In this document: piece by piece, positions 46,906 through 59,014 of the stretch
Position numbering within the stretch: the first letter of the stretch is position 1
Layout: each line of letters begins with the position of its first letter
Source of the DNA: Posidonia oceanica
Taxonomy: Eukaryota; Streptophyta; Magnoliopsida; Alismatales; Posidoniaceae
Reading direction: 5' to 3'
DNA: 64,000 nt
NCBI GenBank assembly: GCA_037176725.1
Contig: JAZBRS010000013.1
Coordinates: 12,465,001-12,529,000 of the forward strand
Program-made: the position numbers and the translations under genes
Notes under the pieces: model-generated
Database searches by the model: none
What the model was told of the DNA's origin: nothing
What the model saw: the letters and a program-made list of their open reading frames with translations, nothing else

Positions 46906-49381
46906 GGAATTCACTTGATCCGACCGCGTGCCAGTCCGGAGCGCCCTCTCGCGCCTCCCACCGTGCTTCCCCAGGCTCAATCCCCTGTGCACCTTCTAGC
47001 TAGGGCCCAGCCTAGTTCCCCCATCCACCTCTTAGGGCGACCTCAGCTACACCTTCTAGGCAGACCTCAACCTGCCCCAGCCTTCCCACCCCGACAACCA
47101 TGCCCTCTAAAGAGACCTCAGTACCCTGTAGGTCCCCCTGTAACCTCTCCTATGCTCGCAGCACGTGCTCTAGTCGTCATTGATTTGACCCTGGACACCC
47201 ATCGCGTCCCTTACAGCTACGCCACAGAGATGTGCGCGGAAGTAACGCGATCGGGGAGGGTTTACAGGCCCCCAACACCGGCAATTAGGCCAACTCACCC
47301 TAGACCTGTTATGCCCCCACCCTCTAGCCAACCCATAGTAGGTCCAACTCCAGACCAACTTGTAGCTAGCCAAATCCCTATCCAGCCTGTAGAAACCCAG
47401 CTTCCTGCCACTACCCCCTTAGAGCCTGCCAGAACTACCCCTCCCCTTGCCAAAAAGAGCCAACCTAAGGCAGACTTGACCTCCCAGCTTAAGAAGGTCA
47501 AAGCCGACATTTCTATCTAGGACTTGATCCACACCTCTGCCGAACACCGCGAGGCTTTTCTTCGTGTGTTCCAGGCTGCCCGTGTGTCCCGGTCCATTGA
47601 GCCTTCAGCCTTGGAGAGCATGGTTGGGTTGATTGCGGAGCCCCAGGTCATCTCTTTTACGAGTGATGAGCTGCCTCCGGCGGGGATTAATCACACCCAG
47701 CCCCTATTCGTCATGGTGCAGTTCAAAAACTTTCGCATTCCCCTAACACTGGTTGATAATGGGTCAGGCCTTAACGTCTGCCCCTTGCGTACTGCAACCA
47801 AGCTCGGATTCAAAGCCGAGGACATCACGCCAGCCGTGAAGGGAATGACAGCCTTTGACAACACTCACCATGACGCTCTTGGGGTCCTGATTATTCCTCT
47901 TGCTATTGGCCCGGTTGTCTTCGACGTAGAATTCTATGTCGTCGACTTGCAGCCGAACTTCAATCTTCTGCTTGGGCGCCCTTGGCTCCACAAGCATCAG
48001 GTCCTTCCTTCGACCCTCCATCGAATGATAAAGTACCGTCGCGGCAACGATGTCATTGTCGTCATGGCGGAGAACTTTGAGAAGGAGCGGATCGAAGCAG
48101 TCTCCCCCGTGTCTTCGCAATCTATCCCGTTTGACCCCGAGACTTCTGAAGCCCTATATCGCGTTAATCGGTGTGAGCCGGTTAACTTCATTCCTGATCT
48201 TGAACGTGTCAACTCCTTGACCGTTCACAGCAACCCCTTTCCAATGGTCGAGAATGTATGTCACAGGTGGGGTTACATAAAGGGTACGCCGCTCGGGCGT
48301 CACGGCCAGGGGATCGCAGAGCCGATCGTAGCAGTGGAGCGAAGGAAATCTGAAGGCCTCGGCGACGAGCCCAAGACCAACGAAGATCACTACTCTCAGC
48401 TCAACAATCCAGAACCAGCCATTCCTAGAGACCTCACTAACTTTACCAGTGCAGGAACCCTGGGATCGACCGACGATCAAGACACGGTACCGACAGAGGA
48501 TTGGGTGTGTGTTGAGGACTACTACTTGGATGAGGAGCAGTCTGGCACAACAGAGGCAGTCCCAACCAGCACAGCAGAAACAATGATTAGAGCAGAGGCC
48601 ACACAGTCAATCTATTCAGCTCTTCCTCTGGCAGAAACAGCAGGCAGCTCAGCAGGCCCTGTGGCAGAACTGGCAAGTTCCCACTCTTTTGCAGCCACAT
48701 CAGCTTCCCAAGAACAGACAGCAGCAGTGCAGGAGTCAGGGACACTCCTTCTGGCAGAATCAGGCATGCTACCAGCGGTCACAGCAACATCAGTGCCACT
48801 GTCCCTATCTCTGGAGGGGCGGTCAATCAATACAGTCAACAGCTCGGCTCAGCCCGCTTCAGCAGCCACATCTCTAGGAATGCAGCAGGCGCAGTCCGCT
48901 TCGCATCCTCCTGACAACCAGCAGCAGCTCTCATGGCAAGACCTCATGGCGTCAGAGGCTGCACTCTCTCAGTTACGGCCCGATACAAAAGGCCAACTGA
49001 GCACTACACTCTCCGGGCCCTTGAGCCCTCTGAAGAGCACCCCTGCTTACTCTCCAACAGTGACCCTGGTAGCATATCCATCTATGGCACCACTGACTTG
49101 TCTATTTGGGCCTTCTACATCAGAGTTGCCACCATCGGACGCGCCCGTGAACCAGATCATGCAGATTCCCAGGGCAGCAATCCGCCTTGCAGCCGGGCGA
49201 GTGCTGCAGGCCCCCGGCGCCTACTACGTCGACTCCCCCTCAGACGAGGAAGGAGTGGCGATAGAAGCCCATGTCGATTCTTAGATGTCTGACTTAGAGC
49301 TACTCTATCAAGAACAGATCAAGTCGATAGCAGAAGACCTAGCAGAGCATCAAGCCGCAGAAAGGAAAGGGAAAGCCGTGG
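46906..49381 (+). pseudogene. protease and linker of E3, two stops, truncated by element Z
   Basis: Follows gag in the same frame. TAG 47518-47520 and TAG 49282-49284 replace TGG codons of E2; both are G-to-A changes. The protease itself is complete and undamaged: LVDNGSGLNVCP with the Asp codon at 47755-47757, and the LLLGRPWLH closing motif that is frameshifted in E2. Aspartic protease would process the Gag-Pol polyprotein. The linker after it is rich in Ala, Ser, Gln and Glu. The frame is lost at the LTR4 junction. Confidence 0.92.
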
Positions 49382-52300
49382 TGTAGCGATCCCGATCGGA
49401 ACCAGGCTCGCTATTTAGCGGCGATTGAGATCCGAGGAAGAGGCTCAACTCGAAAAACACTTAAAATCGAGGAGAAAAGGAAAAGATAAGACAAATCAGA
49501 GTCGCCACCATGTCTATTAACGGGAGACAAGGAAAACCGGGGGAAATGCATGAATTAACACGCAAAACCAAGAAAGAAATGCGAAGCAAAGCAATGCAAA
49601 GGAAAACAAATGCAAATGAATGCAAATGTGATGACTCTAGCCTAGGATAGGGGCAATATGGTCATTGCGGGCCAGAGGACAGGGCAAGGACTCCTGTTAC
49701 GTGCGGGGAAGGTGTTAGGCACCCCCGACACGCCCGAAAATCGGTCTTTCTAGGCTTACGCTCGCATATGCAGGGAAATGCAGGATTGAATGCCTATGTG
49801 CCTATGAATGCCTAAATGAATGCTCAAGGAGTGCTCTAAGTGGGAAAATGCAAGGCAGGGAAGTAAACGTGCTCTCTAAGTGCTCAGCTACGCTGTCCGT
49901 GTTCCGAACCAGGCGAAACCTAGCTCGTGAGAACTCCAGGCAGTAAGCATCACAGCCCTATATGCAAATGCAAGCGAGAAAACAAAACAGCGTGAAAACC
50001 ATGCAATGGGGTCGACATGCAAGAGAAAACGGCGCGAAACACGCAAAACGAGGCGGGAAGCAAACAACGCGCGCAAAACGATGCAAAAGGGCGAAATCGT
50101 CACGCAAAACGAGCGGAAAACAAAGTAGCGCGCAAAACGAGATAAGAGAGCAAGAAGGTGCGCAAAACAGGACGAGAAAACAGAATGGTATGCAAAACGG
50201 GGCGAAAGAATAAAACCGGCACGCAAAACGAATGAGGAGGCAAGACAGTGCGCAAAACGAGACAAGAAAACAGATGGGCACGCAAAACGGAGCGAAAACG
50301 AGGGCGGGCACGCGAAACGGTGCCAAAATAGCGAAGCAAAAATCTCGGAAAAGCCATGCAAATGCAAGAATGCAGAAAGAGATTAGAAGGGGGTCAAAGG
50401 GGAGGCAAAACAACGTGTGTATAAGAACAAACGCTGTTTAGGACCACTCAGAGTAGGTGTGAAGACCTACTGAGGTGAGAAGGGGCAAATGGAGGGATCA
50501 CCACCTCTTTGCGACTATTTCCCACTAAACCATTCCACGGTGTGTCTCGCATGCTGCCCAAAGCTCGCGATGCGATCGGATCGTGGAAAAAGGGGAAGAA
50601 AGTCACATAAAGTGGCAAATCCAGGGAGAACGCAACACGAAACACATAGAGAAACGCGAAACGAGGATTTGAATAGACAAGCAGAAAGGGGAAGTCCTAT
50701 TCTACATGCTCGAAGAGACAGAAAGCGAAAACAAGGAAAACTGTACAAATGCCATGCAAATGAATGCAATGCAGGGGTTCAGGAGGACATACCTGGAAAT
50801 CCGGGAGCCTGATCTGAAATCTGTCTGGTCTATGCTGAAGAGCGCTTCGCTGCGGTCACTTGGGCAGCTCACTTGAGAAGATCCAACGGCCGGATTGGAA
50901 GATATCGCAGCTCCAAGGCAGAAGGGCCAGAACAGGGGAGAAGAACAGATCTAGGTGTTCAGGAGGTCCTAGGGATGTGCAAAAGGGGCCTCCCAAGTGA
51001 AAGGGAGCTAGAAGTGCTAAGTGTGTGCAAGAAGATGCTAAAATGCAAGACTAAATGAGTGCAGGATGCATGCAAAAGCAAAAAAGCAAAAGAGAAGTAA
51101 TTTGGGAAAAACCAGGAGTTCAGAAAGCATTTTGGAAAAGAAGAGGGGCCAAAAGTGCAAATTTCCCAGAAAACAAGGTTCCACAGGAGAAGACTTTGAA
51201 AACAGGGGAAGACAAGGGTCTATTTGGCAAAAAACTAGGCTCAGAAAGGTGTTTTGAAAAGAAGGTATGTTTTGGAAAAGATTTTGAAACAAAAAAGGGG
51301 GCAGAGTGCAATTTTGAAAAAATCTAGGGTCTAAAATGCAAATTTTCCAGAAAACAAGGTCCTGGGGAGTCCGGGGGTACCAGTGGAAGGTCTGTATGAA
51401 ATTTGGTAGGCATAGGGGCTAAAATGCGACCTAGGGGCAAAATGGTCTTTTCACATGATTTTTTTTAAAACATGCAGGGACCTAGATGTGATTTTCAAAT
51501 CATGCAGGGGCTGAAAATGCAATTTAGTATGGAAAATATGCTCTGGAATTTAAATGACAGGACCACAGTGCAATTTCTGGAAAACATGGGGTTAAAAATG
51601 CAATGCAGTAAGTTAAAATGCATGCAGCACAGTTACTGTCCATTTAAAATGGACCTAACTGTAAATATGATAAAGCAGAGGGGCTAATATGCAATGCATC
51701 AACCAAAAATAAAAATCAGAACCTAAGTTTCTACAGTGCATGGACTTAAATGCAAAAATGGAAAAAATGCAGGGACTTGGAATGCAATGCAGTATGGAAA
51801 AATAAAAAATAATCCTAAGTTCTAACAGTGCATGGGACTTAAATGCAAAAATAAAAACATGCAAGGGGCCAGGATGCAATATAGTATGGTAAATATGAGT
51901 AAATAAATGAACTGATTAAATGCAGGACCTAGGTGCAAAAACTGAGAACAGGAGGACTAAACTACAAAAAATTAAAGCAGCACAGCACAGTAAAAGGATC
52001 TACTTGCAAATATTGAAAAACATAAACAGATCGCGCAATTTAGCAAAGTATTTAATTAAAAACTAAGCAGAATAAAAGAAATAAGGACTGGAATGTAAAA
52101 ATGAAAAAACTTAAGACAGATATGCAATATTCACCCTAAAACTATATAAACTGAAAAATAAAGACACAGTGCCGATCGTCGACGGCGACGCGCACTGTAG
52201 CACGAAACTTCCAGCGCTCATGCCGTCGACAGGGGGGGGCTGAGGATGCGCAGTCGAACGGAGGAGGTGCTCCCGGAGTTGGCAGAGACAGGGCGGCAAT

Positions 52301-55300
52301 CGGTGGAGGACGACGCTGTCTGGAACGTGCCGGAGCGTTCGCCGGAGCTCTACAGAAGGTCTGAAGCTCGGTCCGGTCGTTCGACGCAGCGAAGCTGCGC
52401 TCTGAAGACCGGAGGAGACTCCTGACGTCCGTGCGGAGCTTCGGGGATCACCGGGATGGCGTTCCGCTGGCTGGAGCGCCGCGAAGACCGGAGGACGTTG
52501 CCGGAGAAGATGACCGGACCGGCGAGCGGAAACGGAGCAGGAGGGCCGGAAAAGCTAGTCTAAAGGGCGGGGAAGCGAGAGGAAAAGAAAAGGAAGCTAA
52601 TGGAAGCAAAATTTACCTCTTTCCGCGTCTGAGTCGTTCCCCCGACGTCAGTGGTTCCAGAGCCGGTCGGCGGAGGTCGTTCGGTCACAGCGGGCGTCGT
52701 CCGTCGCTCGCGAAGGTTGGAGCGGCTTCTGAATGTTCCTCCGGTGCTTCCCAGATAGTCAGACGGAAGCTTCGCAGCACGGGTGGTGGTTCGACTGATT
52801 TGGGTTCACAGGTTGCTGCCGGAGGTCGGGGAGGGGCGTTGCTGCTCGTCGGCTTGGATGGAGCGCTCTGGGAGATTGCTGGAGGTGCGGGGAGTGGTTC
52901 TGGGTGGTTGAAATGCTTTTTGGGAGGCTGTGGAGTGGTCTTGGAGCTAGGTCGGTTTTCTGGGCTGAAGATGGTCTAGGTGTTTGTAGTGGAGCTTAAG
53001 GTCTACGATGGGTGGCTGGGTTTGATGGTTGGTGTTTTGAGAAGGTGGAGGTCCAGTGAGTCTCTGGACAAAGTTTGGGAGAGGGTGGTGAGTTGGAGTG
53101 GAGGGAATTGTGAGAGAAAGGAGCTGGGTTGCAGGTCTGGTGATCGGGGTGTTTCCGGGTGGTTTTAGGTGGGTTCAGTGGGTGGAATGGCCGGAGAGTG
53201 AGGCTGGGAAATGGCTGGGTTTTGGGTGATCTTGGGGGAGCAAAGGGGAGAAGTGTGGAGGCTTGGAGTGGTGTTGGGGGATTGGAAAAGAAAGAAGGAT
53301 GCTCTGCTGATATTTTCAGAGAAGAAAAGAAGAAGACTGGATGGAGGGATCGGGCTCTGATGAGGGCTTCTCTCCGGGATGCCCAGAACTCACAAACACT
53401 CTCTTTCCTCTCTCTTTTCACTCCGGAATTGGAAGAGGATCAGGGGAGAAGGAAGATCGCACAGAAAGGAAAGAAAAATCGGATTTTGGTCTCTGGTTTG
53501 CCGGTGGTCTCTCGTTGCTCTCTCTTGCTCGCTCTCACTGCCAATTGAAGGTCTATCTCTCTCTGATTGAAGGAAGGACGGGAAGCTTTTATCTGGGGAG
53601 GGGAGGCTGCTGGCGCGCTGGAAGTTTTTGAAATCCATCGGCGGCCACTGCAGCAGAGAGGACCGGTGTCGTCCGACTCCGGAAAAACTGCTGAGACGAG
53701 GGAGAGGCGGCGAGCTGCTGTAGATGAAAGGACGGAGCTTCGAATTCAAATGGATGGAGGGAGATCTGTAGCAGCGAGCTCGCGGGAAGGAAATCCGGTG
53801 GAAGCGCGAGGAAGAAGAAGGAGGAGACGAAGCGTGGGCCGGACTGCTGCGGGCTGAGAAAAAGAATGAAAAAGAAAGAAAAGAAGAAATGGGCCGGATT
53901 GAGCCTAGTAAGGAAGGAAAGAAAGAAAGAAAGAAAGAAAGAAGGAGGAAAGAAAGAGAGGGTAGAATGGGGAAATAAAATAGGTAAAAATAAACTAAAA
54001 ATAAGTAAAAATATTAGAAGAGTTTTGCTGTAGGTTAGGATTTTAATTAAGATTTTTAATGGTTATTTTGAGTTGATTAATGTGTTTTGGGCTTGATTAG
54101 GGTTTTAGGGTTTTGGTTTTGTTTTTAATTGGTTTTCACTTGATTAAATGTTTGTTAATCCCTTTTTAAATTATTTTAAAAATTTTATTTCTTTTGTTGG
54201 ACACTTAGGGCATTGATTAGGATTTTTCAGGATTTATTTTGTATTATTTTAGGGTTGGTTTTAGATTTTAAAGTTGTAGTCTTCTTAGGGTTTTTCTTTC
54301 TTAAGTCTTTTAAGTTATGTCTTGATTTTTATTTAAGGATTTTTCTTGAAGTTTTTAGTTGGATTTTTCTGGTTTGATAGGGTGTTTTTGAGCTTTTCAG
54401 ATGTGTTTTCTTTCCCTTTTTTTTAATTAAGCTTTTAACTTGTTTTTCTTATGTTTACTAGGTTAAGTCCTTTGCCTTTTTTAATTATTTGTTTTAATGT
54501 TTGATTTTTAATTCTCCTTTTTAGGGTTTGTTTTTTAATTCTTCTGATGGGTTTTTACCTTTGGTGGGTTTTGATTTTGTTTTAGCTTTTTTCCTGATTT
54601 TTCAGTGTTTTCTTTTGATTTGTTTTGCATTTTTTAGTTTGCATGTTTAGTTTTCTTTTTAGCTTGCTTAAGTTAAGTTTAAGTTGTTAATTGCTTGTTT
54701 AACATTTTTTAATTGTTTTTCTTAGGGTACTGATTTGTTTGTTTTATGTTTTGAGATTTTACAGATTTTTATGGGTTTTTGTGGATTTTTGCAAAAGGGA
54801 GAAAAGGGAAAAGAGAAGGAGGAAAAAATGGAATAAAAAGGGGAATAAAAGGAAAAAGATAGGTTGGAGGAAAACGATTTTTAAAAATTCAGAAAAAGTG
54901 TTAAAAATAAAGTAAAAATAGGGATAGGATAGAGGAAGGATAGAAGCACAGAGGGGGCCCACAGCCAGACCAGAAAAAGGATCAGAAAGGGATGAAAAGA
55001 GAGATGATAATCAGGAGAGAGAGAGGAGAGAGAAAATGATAATCCCGGAGAGAGAAAAGGATAATTTGGGTGAAAGGAAGGCTTAGAGGTCTCAGAATGG
55101 GGTGAAAATTGGCGAGTGGGTAGTCTAGGGCTTAAGGTATTCGGTCTAAGGTTTTGGTTTGATTCTAAGAAGGTTTTGGAGGGGTTTCAAGGTGTAGAAA
55201 AAGGGGAAATTCACCTAGGTTTTCTAGGGTTTTTGGGAATGGGTCAGGTTTAGAAATTTCTAGGTTTTAGAGTAGGTTTGTTGAGTGGGTGTTGGTGGAT

Positions 55301-55643
55301 TTTCCTATGGATTTTGGTCAAGTTTTGAGCTCGGGAAGAGGGGTAAAGGCTTAGGTCAAGTTGGCTGGTTATGAAGGGTAGAAAGGAGGGTTAGGGTTTG
55401 GTTTTGGCTTGGGTTTTGGATGGTTTGAGGGTAAGGTTTTGGGATGGTTTCAGGGTAAGGTTTTGGGATGGTTTCAGGGTAAGGTTTTGGGGTTAGAAAA
55501 TGGGTGTGGTTCTAGGTTTGGCTCTGAGGTTTGAGCTGGAGTTTGATTTGGGAAGAAGGATGAAGAGGAATGTGCGATTTTGGGTTTTTCCTAGCCGCCA
55601 GAGAGATCCGCTGATTCAGCCTTGTCGAAATGGGGTGTCAACA
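49382..55643 (-). repeat. LTR4 (6262 bp), 3' LTR of element Z
   Basis: On the plus strand it begins TGTAGCGATCC, the complement of the LTR 3' end, and finishes GGTGTCAACA at 55643, the complement of TGTTGACACC. It is longer than LTR2/LTR3 and strongly diverged in the GC-rich middle (about 52180-53860). It shares the general layout: T-rich block (54000-54780), GCAAAACG-type repeats (about 50040-50330) and the GGTGTTAGGCACC hairpin (about 49710-49725). Some states near its 3' end agree with LTR1 rather than LTR2/LTR3. Confidence 0.92.
53586..53592 (-). promoter_or_regulatory. Candidate TATA box of LTR4
   Basis: Minus-strand ATAAAAG within AGATAAAAGCTTCC, at the position matching 17536 in LTR2. 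The 60 bp upstream can also be aligned (GGATTTCAAAAACTTCCAG versus GGAATTTGAATTCCAG), although flanks farther away are diverged. Confidence 0.5.
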
Positions 55644-55711
55644 GATGCCCCTCCCTGAGCGAGGTCAAGGGGACCGAGACCGCTGCTCAGGGTTGACAAG
55701 ACACCCCATTT
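55628..55711 (-). promoter_or_regulatory. Polypurine tract and boundary hairpin of Z
   Basis: The complement of the purine run is CCCCTCCCT (55648-55656), four bases outside LTR4. Arms AAATGGGGTGTC (55628-55639) and GACACCCCATTT (55700-55711), plus CCTGAGC (55654-55660) and GCTCAGG (55685-55691), repeat the E1/E2 structure. The outer arm has changed on both sides relative to E1/E2 (AGATG/CATCT to AAATG/CATTT), which keeps it paired. Confidence 0.87.
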
Positions 55712-56204
55712 GACCGGAGGGCCAAAAGATTTGCTATTGGCGTGAGTTACTTATTCGGCGGATGCACCGAACGTCGTAGCCCATTGCCGCAATGCGAGGT
55801 GTTGGGTGCAGATAAATGATGCTAAGTATGCAATGCATGCTAATGCGATGCAAAAGTTAGTACAAAAGTTAGTGCAACTAGAAGAGATGCTGATGCCACG
55901 CAAGTGATGCTGATGATGTTAAATTAATATGCAATGCTAGCTGAGAAGGCGCGGAGATGATGCAAGAGAGAAGATAAAAGGACGCGATGTGGCGCGAGGA
56001 TCTGGCAGGGAGGCCAAACTCACGCGACAAAGCGAGGGGAAACAGGGTGTAGCTTGTCCCCGTCTAGGGAACAAGCCAGCAGGAAAGAAAAGAGTGCGAG
56101 GGGAGAGAGGCCAACTCTCCTATCGCAGAAAGGGGGTGCGTGACTTTGTCTTCCTGGGACAAGGTTACGCCGAAAAGGAGAAAAAAAATGATAAGGTGAC
56201 GGGC
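55712..56204 (-). other. 3' UTR segment between polypurine tract and hairpin array, Z
   Basis: Collinear with 15076-15551 of E1, containing ATGCTGATG-rich low complexity. No gene seen. Confidence 0.55.
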
Positions 56205-57195
56205 TCATCATCCGGATAGTTTACGGTCCTATCAACCGGGAGTGACAGTTTACGGTCCTGTCAACCGGAGCAGTTGTGAGTGATAGTTACTGGATATCAG
56301 CCGTATAACATGGTTGTGGGTGATAGTTTAGGAGTATCAGCCTAACGACAGTTTACGGTCCTGTCAACCGGTGGATAGTTTACAGACCTATCAACTGGAG
56401 CGACAGTTTACGGTCCTGTCAACCAGAAACCACAAACCATGAGTGATAGTTACTGGATATCAGCCGTATAACGCAATGCCGGATAGTTTACAGTCTATCA
56501 TCTGGAACGACAGTTTACGGTCCTGTCAACCGGCGGATAGTTTACAGACCTATCAACTGGAGGATAGTTTACAGTCCTATCAACTGGAAACGGCATTGCG
56601 AGGGACAGTTACTGGATGTCAGCCGTATAACATCATTGCGCGTGGTAGTTTACAGTCCTACCAACTGGTGGATAGTTTACAGACCTATCAACTGGAGCGA
56701 CAGTTTACGGTCCTGTCAACCGGCAGATAGTTTACAGACCTATCAACTGGAAACGCGCAATGATGAGGGATAGTTACTGGATATCAGCCGTATAATGCAA
56801 TTGCTGGTGATAGTTTAGGAATATCAGCCTAACGACAGTTTACGGTCCTGTCAACCGGCGGATAGTTTACAGACCTATCAACTGGAGGATAGTTTACAGA
56901 CCTATCAACTGGAAACCGCAATTGCAAGGGACAGTTACTGGATGTCAGCCGTATAACGTAATTGCACGCGATAGTTTACAGACCTATCAACTGGAGCGAC
57001 AGTTTACGGTCCTGTCAACCGGCGGATAGTTTACAGACCTATCAACTGGAAAAGTGCAATTACGAGGGACAGTTACTGGATGTCAGCCGTATAACACAAC
57101 TGCGGGCCAACCATGGATCGGCCAGAAGATAGTTTAGGTTATCAGCCTGAGAGTGATTGATTGTTGATAGTTTCGGATATCAGCCTAGCACGAGT
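56205..57195 (-). repeat. Hairpin array: 27-bp units (Z)
   Basis: On the plus strand units read GATAGTTTACAGACCTATCA or GACAGTTTACGGTCCTGTCA. It has many more GACAG/CTGTC units than E1/E2. One unit at 56644-56662 has GGTAG/CTACC. The stem is preserved in all three types. Confidence 0.9.
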
Positions 57196-57600
57196 GATTG
57201 ATTGATGATTGATAAGAGGGGACGAGAGCATGATGAGAATGATAAGATATCGAACTTATCGGCCGGCAAAGAGGGGATGAGGTAATGATGAGAAGTTAAG
57301 CTACAGAGGGGGATGAGATCATGATGAGAAGCTAAGCTAAAGAGGGGGATGAGATCATGATGAGAATTTAAACTAAAGAGGGGGATGAGATCATGATGAG
57401 AATTTAAGCTAAAGAGGGGGATGAGATCATGATGAGAAGCTAAGCTAAAGAGGGGGATGAGATCATGATGAGAATTGTTGATTGATAAGATATCGGACTT
57501 ATCGGCCGGCAAAGAGGGGATGAGGGAATGATGAGAATGATAAGATATCGGACTTATCGGCCGGCAAAGAAGGGGTAAGGGAATGATGAGAAGAAATCAT
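57196..57600 (-). repeat. Composite GATGAGATCATGATGAG array (Z)
   Basis: Purine-rich on the plus strand; units of about 35-40 bp (GGGGATGAGATCATGATGAG plus AATTTAAGCTAAAGA) mixed with GATAAGATATCGGACTTATC hairpins. Homologous to the E1 and E2 arrays but shorter. Confidence 0.85.
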
Positions 57601-57667
57601 CCCATGACGCCAGGAACGTCATAGGGGACAGAGGGAAAGAACGATACCAAGGGGCGATCAAAAGATG

Positions 57668-57694
57668 CCTCTGGTGTCGGGATGACACCAGGGG
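57668..57694 (-). other. Hairpin homologous to 13330-13356 (Z, first copy)
   Basis: CCTCTGGTGTC, loop GGGAT, GACACCAGGGG: ten Watson-Crick pairs and one T-G. Confidence 0.8.
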
Positions 57695-57759
57695 TTGGCC
57701 AGCGCGTCCTTGGCATCGAAAGCAGAGAGTGATGACAAGAGTGTCGTGCTTGTCAGACG

Positions 57760-58740
57760 AGTAGTTTGGGGTACTAGCCCGCAAGGGATTCAGCTGAGGG
57801 CGATCAGCTGGGGACTCAGCTGAGGATGACCAGCCGAGAAGAGTGTCAGGTTGACGGACCTTTCGCCGAGCAGTTTGGGGTGCCAGCCCGCAAGGGATTC
57901 AGCTGAGGGCGATCAACTGGGGACTCAGCTGGGGTGACCAGCCGAGAAGAGTGTCAGGTTGACAGACCTTTCGCCGAGCAGTTTGGGGTGCCAGCCCGCA
58001 GGGGATGGTGGTCCAGCTGGGGGCGATCAGCTGGGGACTCAGCTAGGGTGAGCAGCCGAGAAGAGTGTTAGGTTGACGGACCTTTCGCCGAGCAGTTTGG
58101 GGTGCCAGCCCGCAAGGGAATTTAGCTGAGGATGATCAGCTGGGGATGATACCGCAGGGCAGCCAAAAGATGCCCCTGGTATCAGGATGATACCAGGGGA
58201 TGGTCGAAGCGCCCCCGGCATCAGGATGCAAGGATAGATGAACGAGTGGATGGATGATAGGTTGACGAACCCATCGCCGAGCAGTTTGGGGTGCCAGCCC
58301 ATAGGGGACTCAGCTGGGGACGATCAGCTGGGGACTCAGCTGAGGTGATCAGCCGAGAAGAGTGTCAGGTTGACGGACCTTTCGCCGAGCAGTTTGGGGT
58401 GCCAGCCCGCAGAGGACTCAGCTGGGGACGATCAGCTGGGGACTCAGCTGAGGTGATCAGCCGAGAAGAGTGTCAGGTTGACGGACCTTTCGCCGAGCAG
58501 TTTGGGGTGCCAGCCCGCAGAGGACTCAGCTGGGGACGATCAGCTGGGGACTCAGCTGAGGTGATCAGCCGAGAAGAGTGTCAGGTTGACGGACCTTTCG
58601 CCGAGCAGTTTGGGGTGCCAGCCCGCAGAGGACTCAGCTGGGGATGATCAGCTGGGGATGATGACAGGTTGACGGACCTTTCGCCGGGCAGTTTGGGGTG
58701 CCAGCCCGTAGGGGACTCAGCTGGGAATGATCAGCTGAGG
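57760..58740 (-). repeat. 108-bp tandem repeat array (Z)
   Basis: Z counterpart of the 83-bp array. Between about 58260 and 58650 the unit is 108 bp; flanking units vary. It contains the same GTTGACGGACCTTTCGCCGA core plus an extra CAGCTG block. The period is a multiple of three, so one plus-strand frame (58291-58647) reads as a 36-residue repeat; I regard that as an artefact. Confidence 0.88.
58173..58199 (-). other. Hairpin homologous to 13330-13356 (Z, second copy)
   Basis: CCCCTGGTATC, loop AGGAT, GATACCAGGGG: perfect 11-bp stem. Compared with E1 one base has changed in each arm (GGTGTC to GGTATC and GACACC to GATACC), so pairing is kept. Confidence 0.85.
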
Positions 58741-59014
58741 ACGCCGGATGGCGTAGCTTGACGACGCGGGTCCGCAGATGTTCTGGACTCCGGATTGGGT
58801 GCTGAGGACTTTGCTGCGTTGTGATGCCTGCAAGTCTGGTTAGAGGGCCCAAGATGATGATGATAATGATATGCAATGCAGCAATGAGTCTTGATGTGCA
58901 AGCAGATAGCGGAAACAGTTTTCATTGATAAAGCTTGATGAGTACAATGCCTATGGCAGGCCAGAAATGTACAGCATAATCCGAAAGAAGACCACATGAT
59001 GGTTGCACGAAGGC

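Larger units (their letters stand above)
43217..49381 (+). mobile_element. Interior of element E3, 3'-truncated
   Basis: Collinear with 21265-27431 of E2: PBS, leader, gag, protease and most of the linker. It stops exactly where the terminus of inverted LTR4 begins (49382), with one shared T at the joint. RT, integrase and everything downstream are missing here. They may continue beyond element Z, outside the window. Confidence 0.9.

Noticed and set aside
58291..58647. Plus-strand ORF with a 36-residue repeat
   Set aside because: It is the 108-bp array read in frame, antisense to the element and without counterpart in E1/E2, where the period is 83 bp.
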